Shown: positions 1 to 7,302 of the stretch, piece by piece
How positions within the stretch are numbered: position 1 is the first letter of the stretch
Layout: the number at the start of each line of letters is the position of its first letter
Source: JAHFJU01 sp964354865
Lineage (GTDB): Bacteria > Patescibacteriota > Gracilibacteria > UBA1369 > UM-FILTER-53-11
DNA: 11,580 nucleotides
Assembly (NCBI GenBank): GCA_964354865.1
Contig: CAYHBN010000050.1
Coordinates: 1 to 11,580, forward strand
Direction of reading: 5' to 3'
Position numbers and translations under genes: made by a program
The notes under the pieces: model-generated
The model's input: the letters and a program-made list of their open reading frames with translations, nothing else
Told to the model about the DNA's origin: nothing
Database searches by the model: none

Positions 1-1
1 G

Positions 2-3000
2 CGTGATGTCCCTCTCCTTACTTCGATTACAGATGCCTCGGGACGCGTTGTTACATTGACCTATGGCAATTCCGCTGGCGCAACTTGGGATAAAATTGTT
101 TCAATTTCTGAGAATCTAAATCCGGCGCAGCCACATTCAATTACCTATGTGTACGATGGTTCATTGAATCTAACTGAAGTTCACGATACTCGTTATTACA
201 ATGGAGTTGGCGAAGAGTTTGTTCGTAGATTTTCGTACAATGCAAGCAAGCAGTTAATCACCTATACCGATGAGCGCGGAACTATTTTGTATAACACCTA
301 TGATGCAAATGGACGAGTAATTGAACAGTATGAATTTAATCCTCGAATCGATGTCGTTGGAACAAAACGAATGGTGTACGGCTTGATCTACAGCGATGTA
401 GCCGATGCTGCGGTGCCGGGTAGCGCGTCGTGTACGAGCGTGAATAACTATAGAGCTGCGAATAATTTCTATACAGAAAAAACATGTTTCGATGCGAATG
501 GGCTCAAAATATATTTCCGCAATGGCGCAGGAGAAGTCACAAATATAACGTACGATGCGGCCGGAATGCCGCTCTCGGTAACTGATGGAAATCGAAATAT
601 TCATCGTTACACCTACGATAATCGCCGTCGCGTTTGGCACGAATTTCTCTCTGATACCGCTGATTGGAGTACAGAAATTATATATACCTACGACGATGCA
701 TTTAATCGTCTTCGACAAAAACAAGAAATAGCAACGTCACGCGCGGTTCCTGCTTTGCCACAGCAAATAAGAACAACAACGTACGTAAATAGTGCGGTGA
801 ATGGATCGCTCACCTCGGTGACCGACGGTGCGCAGCACACACAAAGTTTCGGGTACGATAACTATGGCAATGTGATTAGTCGAACCGATAAAAACGGTGT
901 ACAGACTACGATCACTTACGATGCAAATTCAAATTATCCAATCAGAAAGTCTACGACGGTAGTACAAGCAGATGGAAGCAATCAAACGGTTGCCACTCAA
1001 TTTGCATACGATGTCTACGGAAATCCAATTACTGTTACTTCGCCTCGAAATAATATTGCTCGATATGAGTACGATACGGCAGGCAATGTGCGTAAAGAAA
1101 TTGACGCGCTCCTTGCTATAACCACGCACACCTACGACCTCGAAAATCATCGCATTCAAACGGTTGATAAGCTCGGCCACATTACAAATTATGTGACAGA
1201 TACCGATATAGGAGAGAGTGAACTTTCAACCGAACATGTTGGTGGTAATAATAATCAATCGATCATTACACGTACCGATTATGATTGGTTGGGTAATGCC
1301 ACGCGTTCTCTCGATGCCCGTGGTACCGCAACGTCATTTACACGAGATGGTGCAAATCGAATTACTCACTCCGCGAATCCTCTCAATTCAACTGATGTTA
1401 CTTATGATGCGAATGGTAACAAGGTGAGCGAAGTTCAAGGAGTTGGCACACTCGATCAGCGAACTGAATACGGCTATGATCAGCGCGATCAGCTTGTATC
1501 GGTAAAACGATACGCGGCTGCAAATGTTTTTGTACAAACAATATTTACTTACGATGGATTAGGAAGAAAAATTTCGGAGACTGATCCGAATGGCAGTATC
1601 ACTCGTTACGAATATGACCTCATGGATCGGCTTATTCAAAAGACCGATGCAGCGGGCAATGTGACTCGCGCGAGCTACGATAATGAAGGTAATAAGGTTG
1701 GTGAGTTGTCGCCACGGGCAGTTGCAGATGCTGCGTTACGAAATGCACAAGGCAATTCGATGACGTACTACTATGATGGGCTCAATCGGAAAACTAAAAC
1801 CATCGATGCGCAAAATCACGTATCGCTCTTTTTCTACGATCAAGATAGTCATGTGGTGAGAACCATTGACCGCCAAAATTCAAACGGCGATAATAATACG
1901 CACGTAAGTACCGCAATTTACGACGAGCTCGGGCGCCCAACTCGCACGACCGATGCACTTGGTAGCACCGTGAACTTTACCTACGATGCACAGAATAACG
2001 TGCTCACGAAGACCGACGAAATGAGTCGTGTGACTCGTTACACCTACGATATTTTTGGCAGTCTTGTTACTGAACAAAATCCTGCTGGAAATATTTCTCG
2101 CTATACCTACGATGCAAATGGTAATAAATTAACCGTTACGTTGCCCGACGGGAATAGCACAACAAGCGTGTACGACACGGCAAATCATGCAACAAGTATT
2201 ACCGATAACTTAAATCAGGTAGAACGTTTTGTGTTTGATGCAGTTGGCAACAATACTCGGCATACCGACAAGCGCGGTCTTGCTACAAATTTCACATACA
2301 ATAATTTGAATAGATTGGTGAGCGAAGCAAATCCGCTGAATGTTGTTACTACGTATACATACGACAATAACGGCAATAAACAATCAGTAACTGCAGACGG
2401 CGTTGCAACAGCGTACCAGTACGACGCACTCAATCGAGTAACGCGCATTACGCATCCTGCAAATAAAACAGAAACTTTCCACTACGATGCGAATGGAAAT
2501 GTTGATACTAAAACCGACGGCGCACTGCAGGTCTCTAGTTATACCTACAACGCTCTTGATCGTCTTACGAACAAACATTTTTCAGACAATACCGACGTCA
2601 CATACACCTATGATAATTGGGGCAATCAGCTGACAGTAACTGAGCCAACAGGAACGGTTACGAATACCTACGATGCGCTTGGTCGTCAAAGAACACAGAC
2701 GCGCACACTCACCGGTGTTGCAGGCCAAACATACGCAATTAGCCGTGATTACAACGCCGACAGTCAACTTGCGTATCTTGAAGATGCCGCGCAGAAACGA
2801 GTGAACTACAGCTACAACAATAATGGTTTGTTGCAGAACGTTTCGTATCAAGCGCAGCCGCTTGTTTCCTACGCGTATAATTCAAATAATAATCCTACGA
2901 CCGCTACATACCGAAATGGCATCGTGCAAAATTATGGCTACGATGGGCTTCAACGTGTACAGGATTTGAATATCACGAACGCACAAAATCAGTCACTCTT

Positions 3001-3646
3001 TCACCATGTGTACTCGTACGACGCTACATCGAATCGCACACAAACGGCTGAAACAACGTCAATAAATGGAGTTAATACAAACCGAACAATTGGTTATGGA
3101 TACGATGATCTTCATGAACTCACAAGCATCGATTACTCAGATGTTGCCGGTGTTAACGATCTGCGTTTTGGTTATGACGCTCGAGGGAATCGTCTTTCGC
3201 TTGGCGCCCCACATGCATCAACGAGATACAGTTATACAAATGGTACTGAAGAGCTTGCGTCGATAATTGGTAATGATCGTGTGAACGTTGCAATGACCTA
3301 CGATGGGAACGGTTCGCTTACTCGTGAGGCTTATACTCGTCTTGGTCAACCAGTTAAAAATGTTGATTATTCTTGGAGTGCGCGAAATCTTCTTTCGCAG
3401 ATTCGTGTCACCGATACCTCTCGCCCTGCATTTTTGCCGGCACTCCCCACAAATATTCTCGACTTCACCTATGATGACAATGGTGATCGTGTGAAAAAAA
3501 CAGTGAACAATACCGACGCTACGTATTACCTTAATAATGGTCTTGTCGTGCTGAATGAGCTGTCAGGCCAGGGTGCGGTTAATAAAACAATAGTACAAGG
3601 ATTAGGCGGCCAAATCGCCGAGATCAATGCACAAGGAGTTATCACG
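2..3646 (+). repeat. Tandem YD (Rhs) repeats within the toxin gene
   Basis: This stretch encodes about 35-40 imperfect units of roughly 20-22 residues with the core pattern (T/x)YD-x-x-G-x-x-x-x-x-T-D, for example TYDANGRVIEQ, AYDVYGNPITV, TYDGLGRKISE, TYDANGNKLTV and TYDNWGNQLTV. The DNA repeats too: words close to acctacgatgcaaatggtaa recur (near 296, 1400, 2104). Some units have drifted (TYNNLNRL, VFDAVGNN), so this is an old repeat array, not a recent expansion. In characterised Rhs and Tc toxins these repeats form the spiral shell around the toxin. Confidence 0.93.
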
Positions 3647-4720
3647 TTTATGCACACCGATGTTCTCGGTTCGCCGGTCTTGCTCACCAATGAGCAGGGG
3701 AGTGTGACTCAACAATTCGATTACGATGCGTATGGAAGTTTGCTTGGCGCCGAAGGTACCGCGAGCCAGACCGGCTCATCAACCAAGTACTTATTCACCG
3801 GCCAAGAGTTCGATGTTGAATCAAATCTTGCCTACTACAACGCTCGTTACTACAACCCGCTCACAGGTCGTTTTATCGCACGTGATGATTTTACAGGAAC
3901 GACGGGCGATAGTTTGTCTCGCAATAACTATATCTACGTTCAGAATAATCCGCTGAGATTTACTGATCCGACGGGGCACAATAAAGATGAGCAAAATGGT
4001 GCGTTGCCCGAGGCGGGTAGCAAAGTTGCGTATGTTTCATTGCCTGAACCTGTGCAAATGCAGGTGGCTGGATTTTGGAGCGATGCGGCCTACACAACAG
4101 GTGGTGTTTTTGTTGGTGCTGGAAAGGGACTATGGGGAACTACAAAATTTATTGGCAATGGCATTATTCATCCTATTGATACAACGGTTGATATAGCAAA
4201 AGGTACCTATCAAATGAGTAAAGAAGCCTACAATGCCGGTAAGCAAATTTACAATGACCCATCTCAATCCTGGCAAGATATTAAAACAGGAACCGGTATG
4301 ATGTATGACGATTTTATGGCTCAGAGCCCATATGAAAGAGGACAAGATGTCGGAATGGTCATAGAAAAAGTAGTTGAAGTGATTGTTATTAAGAAAGCAG
4401 TAACAGGTTTAAAAGCTGGTGAAGTTACGAGTGGAATAGGTGCTATCGAGGCAATTAATATCGATAGCAAAATTGCTGCTCAAATGCTTGGTCGTGGATG
4501 GACTGCGGAGCTTATTAGCAATACAAGCAAGTCTCCTTTTACGATTCGAAGCGCACTTAATAAGGGCACGGGGAATCCTTCAACTGCGTATTATATGAAA
4601 GATGGTTCATATGTAGTAATAGATAATGTAACAAAAAATGTAGTGCAGGTTAGTAATAGATATTCTTCCAATTGGATACCTGATTCGACGATTGTTAATC
4701 CTTATTTACCTAAAAAATAA
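2..4720 (+). CDS. Rhs/YD-repeat polymorphic toxin with colicin E5-type tRNase tip (5' partial)
   Basis: The frame is open from base 2 and reads YD-repeat sequence (TDASGRVVTLTY) before the first possible start, a TTG at 56, so the gene begins upstream; 1572 residues are visible. Residues about 1-1215 hold 35-40 YD repeats of the TYDANGN...T type, which in known Rhs/Tc proteins build a hollow beta-cocoon enclosing the toxin. Residues 1218-1326 are the Rhs-associated core: HTDVLGSP, then RYYNPLTGRF (1282-1291), ending with PLRFTDPTGH at 1326. The remaining 246 residues are a linker followed by a ribonuclease domain resembling colicin E5 (about 1485-1571). The immunity gene starts two bases after the stop. 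The N-terminal secretion or anchoring part is outside the window, so the delivery route is unknown. The Rhs assignment is certain; the toxin type rests on remembered colicin E5 sequence and matching residues. Confidence 0.95.
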   Translation, partial: RDVPLLTSITDASGRVVTLTYGNSAGATWDKIVSISENLNPAQPHSITYVYDGSLNLTEVHDTRYYNGVGEEFVRRFSYNASKQLITYTDERGTILYNTYDANGRVIEQYEFNPRIDVVGTKRMVYGLIYSDVADAAVPGSASCTSVNNYRAANNFYTEKTCFDANGLKIYFRNGAGEVTNITYDAAGMPLSVTDGNRNIHRYTYDNRRRVWHEFLSDTADWSTEIIYTYDDAFNRLRQKQEIATSRAVPALPQQIRTTTYVNSAVNGSLTSVTDGAQHTQSFGYDNYGNVISRTDKNGVQTTITYDANSNYPIRKSTTVVQADGSNQTVATQFAYDVYGNPITVTSPRNNIARYEYDTAGNVRKEIDALLAITTHTYDLENHRIQTVDKLGHITNYVTDTDIGESELSTEHVGGNNNQSIITRTDYDWLGNATRSLDARGTATSFTRDGANRITHSANPLNSTDVTYDANGNKVSEVQGVGTLDQRTEYGYDQRDQLVSVKRYAAANVFVQTIFTYDGLGRKISETDPNGSITRYEYDLMDRLIQKTDAAGNVTRASYDNEGNKVGELSPRAVADAALRNAQGNSMTYYYDGLNRKTKTIDAQNHVSLFFYDQDSHVVRTIDRQNSNGDNNTHVSTAIYDELGRPTRTTDALGSTVNFTYDAQNNVLTKTDEMSRVTRYTYDIFGSLVTEQNPAGNISRYTYDANGNKLTVTLPDGNSTTSVYDTANHATSITDNLNQVERFVFDAVGNNTRHTDKRGLATNFTYNNLNRLVSEANPLNVVTTYTYDNNGNKQSVTADGVATAYQYDALNRVTRITHPANKTETFHYDANGNVDTKTDGALQVSSYTYNALDRLTNKHFSDNTDVTYTYDNWGNQLTVTEPTGTVTNTYDALGRQRTQTRTLTGVAGQTYAISRDYNADSQLAYLEDAAQKRVNYSYNNNGLLQNVSYQAQPLVSYAYNSNNNPTTATYRNGIVQNYGYDGLQRVQDLNITNAQNQSLFHHVYSYDATSNRTQTAETTSINGVNTNRTIGYGYDDLHELTSIDYSDVAGVNDLRFGYDARGNRLSLGAPHASTRYSYTNGTEELASIIGNDRVNVAMTYDGNGSLTREAYTRLGQPVKNVDYSWSARNLLSQIRVTDTSRPAFLPALPTNILDFTYDDNGDRVKKTVNNTDATYYLNNGLVVLNELSGQGAVNKTIVQGLGGQIAEINAQGVITFMHTDVLGSPVLLTNEQGSVTQQFDYDAYGSLLGAEGTASQTGSSTKYLFTGQEFDVESNLAYYNARYYNPLTGRFIARDDFTGTTGDSLSRNNYIYVQNNPLRFTDPTGHNKDEQNGALPEAGSKVAYVSLPEPVQMQVAGFWSDAAYTTGGVFVGAGKGLWGTTKFIGNGIIHPIDTTVDIAKGTYQMSKEAYNAGKQIYNDPSQSWQDIKTGTGMMYDDFMAQSPYERGQDVGMVIEKVVEVIVIKKAVTGLKAGEVTSGIGAIEAINIDSKIAAQMLGRGWTAELISNTSKSPFTIRSALNKGTGNPSTAYYMKDGSYVVIDNVTKNVVQVSNRYSSNWIPDSTIVNPYLPKK
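3653..3979 (+). other. Rhs-associated core domain with PxxxxDPxG self-cleavage motif
   Basis: Sub-domain of the toxin gene (residues 1218-1326). It starts with HTDVLGSPVLLTNEQG, includes YLFTGQEFDVESNLAYYNAR and RYYNPLTGRFIARDDF, and ends with NNYIYVQNNPLRFTDPTGH. In known Rhs proteins this domain is an aspartyl autoprotease that releases the C-terminal tip just after PxxxxDPxGL. Here the motif is PLRFTDPTGH, so the usual Leu is His. The conserved Asp, Pro and Gly remain. Cleavage after residue 1326 is likely but unproven. Confidence 0.85.
4454..4717 (+). other. Colicin E5-type anticodon ribonuclease domain (toxin tip)
   Basis: The last 88 residues of the Rhs protein read NIDSKIAAQMLGRGWTAEL, then NKGTGNPSTAYYMKDGSYVV, then NVVQVSNRYSSNWIPDSTIV. 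They follow the colicin E5 RNase domain as I remember it (DQKIRGQMPERGWTEDD, then GRNDPATVYGSPGKYVVV, then GEVTQISDKTDPGWVDDSRI). The Lys at residue 1490 and Arg at 1498 keep the 8-residue spacing of K25 and R33, residues reported to matter for catalysis in this histidine-free RNase. The loop between RGWT and the NP-x-T segment is about ten residues shorter. Colicin E5 cuts tRNA Tyr, His, Asn and Asp between anticodon positions 34 and 35. The same substrate here is inferred from family. Confidence 0.82.
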
Positions 4721-4722
4721 CA

Positions 4723-5028
4723 ATGCATAAACTAACAAGACTTTTTATGGATAGAGGTATTCTACAGCCTGGAGGTTGGGTGATTTTTTCTAGAAAAGAT
4801 ACTATGGATTTTGTCAGTGAATGCGAAAAACAGAACGTAATAATTCTAGGTATTGATGGTTTATTCAAAAGAGATGGTGACGCGATTCAACCCTCGATGG
4901 AAAATAGCATCAATTTTGAGTCTGATCCTTTAAGTAAAGACACTTCAATAAATAGGTACAAATATGCACTCGATTTTTTGGTTAAACAAAGCGATGAATT
5001 GTATTTTGAAATAGTATGCAAAGAATAG
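4723..5028 (+). CDS. Probable immunity protein against the E5-type RNase tip (ImmE5-like)
   Basis: 101-residue cytosolic protein with no signal peptide or membrane segment. It starts two bases after the toxin stop; the next Met in frame is at residue 9. Residues 32-46 (SECEKQNVIILGIDG) resemble the colicin E5 immunity protein around NEAAKKGLWILGIDG, and a QPSMENSINF block (56-65) and a C-terminal strand LYFEIV (93-98) follow, matching the expected compact alpha/beta layout. It is about 18 residues longer than ImmE5 (83 residues), mainly at the N-terminus (GGWVIFSRKDTMDF). ImmE5 mimics the anticodon RNA and plugs the RNase active site; the same role here is inferred from adjacency and the motif. 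It is A/T-rich, has an acidic middle part, and lacks a Shine-Dalgarno sequence, so translation may be coupled to the toxin stop. Confidence 0.82.
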   Translation: MHKLTRLFMDRGILQPGGWVIFSRKDTMDFVSECEKQNVIILGIDGLFKRDGDAIQPSMENSINFESDPLSKDTSINRYKYALDFLVKQSDELYFEIVCKE

Positions 5029-5054
5029 TTTATTTATAGAGTAATTTCTCATCT

Positions 5055-6446
5055 ATGCCTATGATATCAACTCACAAAACCTTAAAGCTATTTACTGCAC
5101 TTGTTATTTGGATTTCAGTAATTACTTCAAATGTAGTTAATGCCGCATCTACTTCAGTATATGAATCGAGCTCGGTTCTTAGTAAGAGAATTGAGCAAAA
5201 AGGAATTTCTACTTTTAATTTGGACGAAAAACTTGATGCTGCAAAGTTACTTTTCAATACTGATAAAACATATCAGTCACTTCAGCTCTTAAACTCCATA
5301 GACGAAAATGAAATTAAAGATCCTCTCAAAAAATGTACCTACTTTGATTTGCTTACAAAAGTTAATTACAAGCGTAACAATATTGTTAAAACATATATCT
5401 ACGCACAGAGAGTAATCTCTATGCCTCCTACTTTGTGCAAAAAAGAAATTCTGAGCGCTCAAAGTATTTTGTATGTGATCGCTCCTCAGCAAAAAGAGTA
5501 CGAAAAATACTTTAAAGAGTACCTACTTTTGCCCGATGCGAATGTTGTCTTTATTTCACTTGATGAGAGGGCTTCTTCAATCTTTTCAAATATTCCTCAA
5601 TACGGTTCTTTCATTAAAAAAAGTACAAAAAAAGATGCAGAGTGGTATGTGTTAATGGCAACGTTATATGGGCAAGATGGTGATACTGTAAAACAGAAGG
5701 AGTACCTTAAGAAAGCTCTTAAACAAAACTCAAAGTATATTCCTGCTCTCATGCGGTTAGCACTAAATAGTGATAATGATGAGTCTCTTATGTATTACAA
5801 AAAAGTTCTTGAAATTGATCCTTACTATTTTCTTGCTGAGAATGGGTTGGGTTTTCGTTTATATGATATCGCGTCAAAAGGCGATAAAAGTAATGCGTTG
5901 GAATCCTATAGTGAGGCAATAAAACACCTAGAACGTTCAATTAAACTTGATCCTGAATATCCACGCTCTTATAACACGTTAGGGGTGATATATCGCATAA
6001 CTGGTAATGCCGCAAAATCAGAAGAGAATTTTAAGAAAGCAGTTAAATATATTGATCGTGTTACTCGCGATGATCCTACGTATATTCGTCCTATTGCTAA
6101 TTTAGCCCTCTATTATAAAGAATCTGGTAATTATCCACTTTCAATTGAATATTATCAGAAAGCATTAAAGCGATCTCCGGATCTCACACAATTGCTCGTA
6201 GATCTTGGAGATATATATTTAAAACAGAAGAAGAGTGGCAAGGCACTTGCAGTTTTCTTAAAAGCACTCAACGTCGATCCTCAGTCAGTTGAAATTCGTC
6301 TGAGTATTGCGGCGATTTTTACTTCGCAGAAAGACTATGATAGTGCAATTGATGTACTTCAAGAAGGTCTTGATATTGATCCTGCGCAGACGCAACTATC
6401 TGAAGCACTTTCGCGAGTCCGTACATTGCAAGGAAACAACAATTAA
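5055..6446 (+). CDS. Secreted tetratricopeptide-repeat protein
   Basis: 463 residues. An N-terminal signal peptide (about residues 1-30, hydrophobic LFTALVIWISVITSNVV, likely cleaved at VNA-AS) predicts export; there is no lipobox Cys. Residues about 35-190 are helical and not assignable. From about 194 there are six or seven TPR units, for example AEWYVLMATLYGQDGD (195-210), SYNTLGVIYRITGNAAKSEE (305-324), PIANLALYYKESGNYPLSIE (346-365) and LLVDLGDIYLKQKKSGKALA (380-399), with the usual A/G/Y/P positions. TPRs are protein-binding scaffolds; the partner is unknown. ATG 5055 is followed by ATG 5061, either giving the same signal peptide. Codon use is A/T-rich like the immunity gene before it. 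Located 26 bases after the immunity gene, it is probably co-transcribed, but nothing shows it helps the toxin. Confidence 0.88.
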   Translation: MPMISTHKTLKLFTALVIWISVITSNVVNAASTSVYESSSVLSKRIEQKGISTFNLDEKLDAAKLLFNTDKTYQSLQLLNSIDENEIKDPLKKCTYFDLLTKVNYKRNNIVKTYIYAQRVISMPPTLCKKEILSAQSILYVIAPQQKEYEKYFKEYLLLPDANVVFISLDERASSIFSNIPQYGSFIKKSTKKDAEWYVLMATLYGQDGDTVKQKEYLKKALKQNSKYIPALMRLALNSDNDESLMYYKKVLEIDPYYFLAENGLGFRLYDIASKGDKSNALESYSEAIKHLERSIKLDPEYPRSYNTLGVIYRITGNAAKSEENFKKAVKYIDRVTRDDPTYIRPIANLALYYKESGNYPLSIEYYQKALKRSPDLTQLLVDLGDIYLKQKKSGKALAVFLKALNVDPQSVEIRLSIAAIFTSQKDYDSAIDVLQEGLDIDPAQTQLSEALSRVRTLQGNNN

Positions 6447-6463
6447 ATTACTTCAATACTCGT

Positions 6464-7285
6464 ATGTTTAAAAAATCCCTCCTCTATCTCGTCCCTCTCC
6501 TCGCCACAATTGTGTTCGCGGTACTGCAGGGCAACTATAAAATAAGCCATGGCGTCGACTTGCCAGCATATAATGGAATAATCGCGCTCTCGTTTTTTGC
6601 GTTCATCGTGATTGTTTTTGTGCAGGTGGTTCGCTCGCTCATTCGAGTATTTCGGCCTCATGCTAAAGCTACTGAAAAGTCGTCTGCATCGATGAATCAT
6701 GCGACGACGAAGAGTACATTTTATAAAAGCACCTGGGCGATTCCTGCTCAGTATTTTCTTGCAGCAACATCGTTGGCGGTACTGAGTATTTCAATCATGA
6801 GTCAGTTTGTAGCCTTACCGCAAGCGATTATTGATAATGCACTGCCTCTTATTCAACTCGAAGCAGTAGCCTCTGGATTAGCATTCATTCTTTTTTTACG
6901 CTGGCATTTTGGTTCGTATCATAATTTAGAGATTGCGGGACATCATCTTGCGGTGAGTGCGAAAATGGCTATGGTCGACTATTTCATTCCTATTAGAAAT
7001 ATCTACAAGCCCTATGTTCATATGAAAGAGCTGTACGCCGACAGTATGACAAAAGGGACTCACTTCGATGACTCTCAGTTACTCACGATATGGCTGATCT
7101 CTTTTGTTCTTCGTTATGCGACGGCTATCTACATGCAACTCGCAGCAACACAGAGCGAACTAGTGGGTGAACTGCCGTATTGGGTTCTTGTACTTTCACT
7201 CGTCGCCGATTTTGGTTTTGCAGTCTGTAATATTTTCCTTATAAAACGAATTAGTACCGCTCAAGAAAAAACACTTTCAAAATAA
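6464..7285 (+). CDS. Six-helix membrane protein resembling DUF4328
   Basis: 273 residues. Hydrophobic segments at about 5-22, 36-59, 92-114, 126-146, 205-225 and 237-260 predict six transmembrane helices, with a polar basic loop at 60-90. Between helices 4 and 5 lies WHFGSYHNL (147-155), then YFIPIRNIYKPYVHMKELY (173-191). This resembles the W-x-x-x-x-Y-x-N-L and wFiPi-N-xxxP-xxxxxELY pattern of DUF4328 membrane proteins, as I remember it. DUF4328 has no assigned function. No transporter or enzyme motif is visible. The gene starts 17 bases after the TPR gene and ends 17 bases before the next, supporting one operon. The family match is from memory; the membrane topology is the firmer part. Confidence 0.82.
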   Translation: MFKKSLLYLVPLLATIVFAVLQGNYKISHGVDLPAYNGIIALSFFAFIVIVFVQVVRSLIRVFRPHAKATEKSSASMNHATTKSTFYKSTWAIPAQYFLAATSLAVLSISIMSQFVALPQAIIDNALPLIQLEAVASGLAFILFLRWHFGSYHNLEIAGHHLAVSAKMAMVDYFIPIRNIYKPYVHMKELYADSMTKGTHFDDSQLLTIWLISFVLRYATAIYMQLAATQSELVGELPYWVLVLSLVADFGFAVCNIFLIKRISTAQEKTLSK

Positions 7286-7302
7286 TCTTTATCATTTTTG
7301 TT

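Noticed and set aside
56..58. TTG at 56 as the start of the Rhs gene
   Set aside because: The frame is open to base 2 and already encodes typical YD-repeat sequence upstream, so the gene continues beyond the window edge.
254..2851. Several minus-strand open frames of 64-156 codons across the Rhs region
   Set aside because: They are mirrors of YD-repeat codons; their residues are rich in R/I/V/C with no family pattern, and they lie inside a clearly real gene.
2..3646. Repeated DNA words as a CRISPR array or tandem satellite
   Set aside because: The repeats are degenerate, in frame, and explained by protein YD repeats.
5006..5038. TTGAAA with a TATTTAT-like element as a promoter for the TPR gene
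   Set aside because: The spacing is about 19 bases or worse, and the region is generally A/T-rich, so chance is the simpler explanation.
6443..6700. Minus-strand 85-codon frame
   Set aside because: It lies wholly opposite the start of the membrane protein gene, is arginine-rich and low in pattern, and has no leader.
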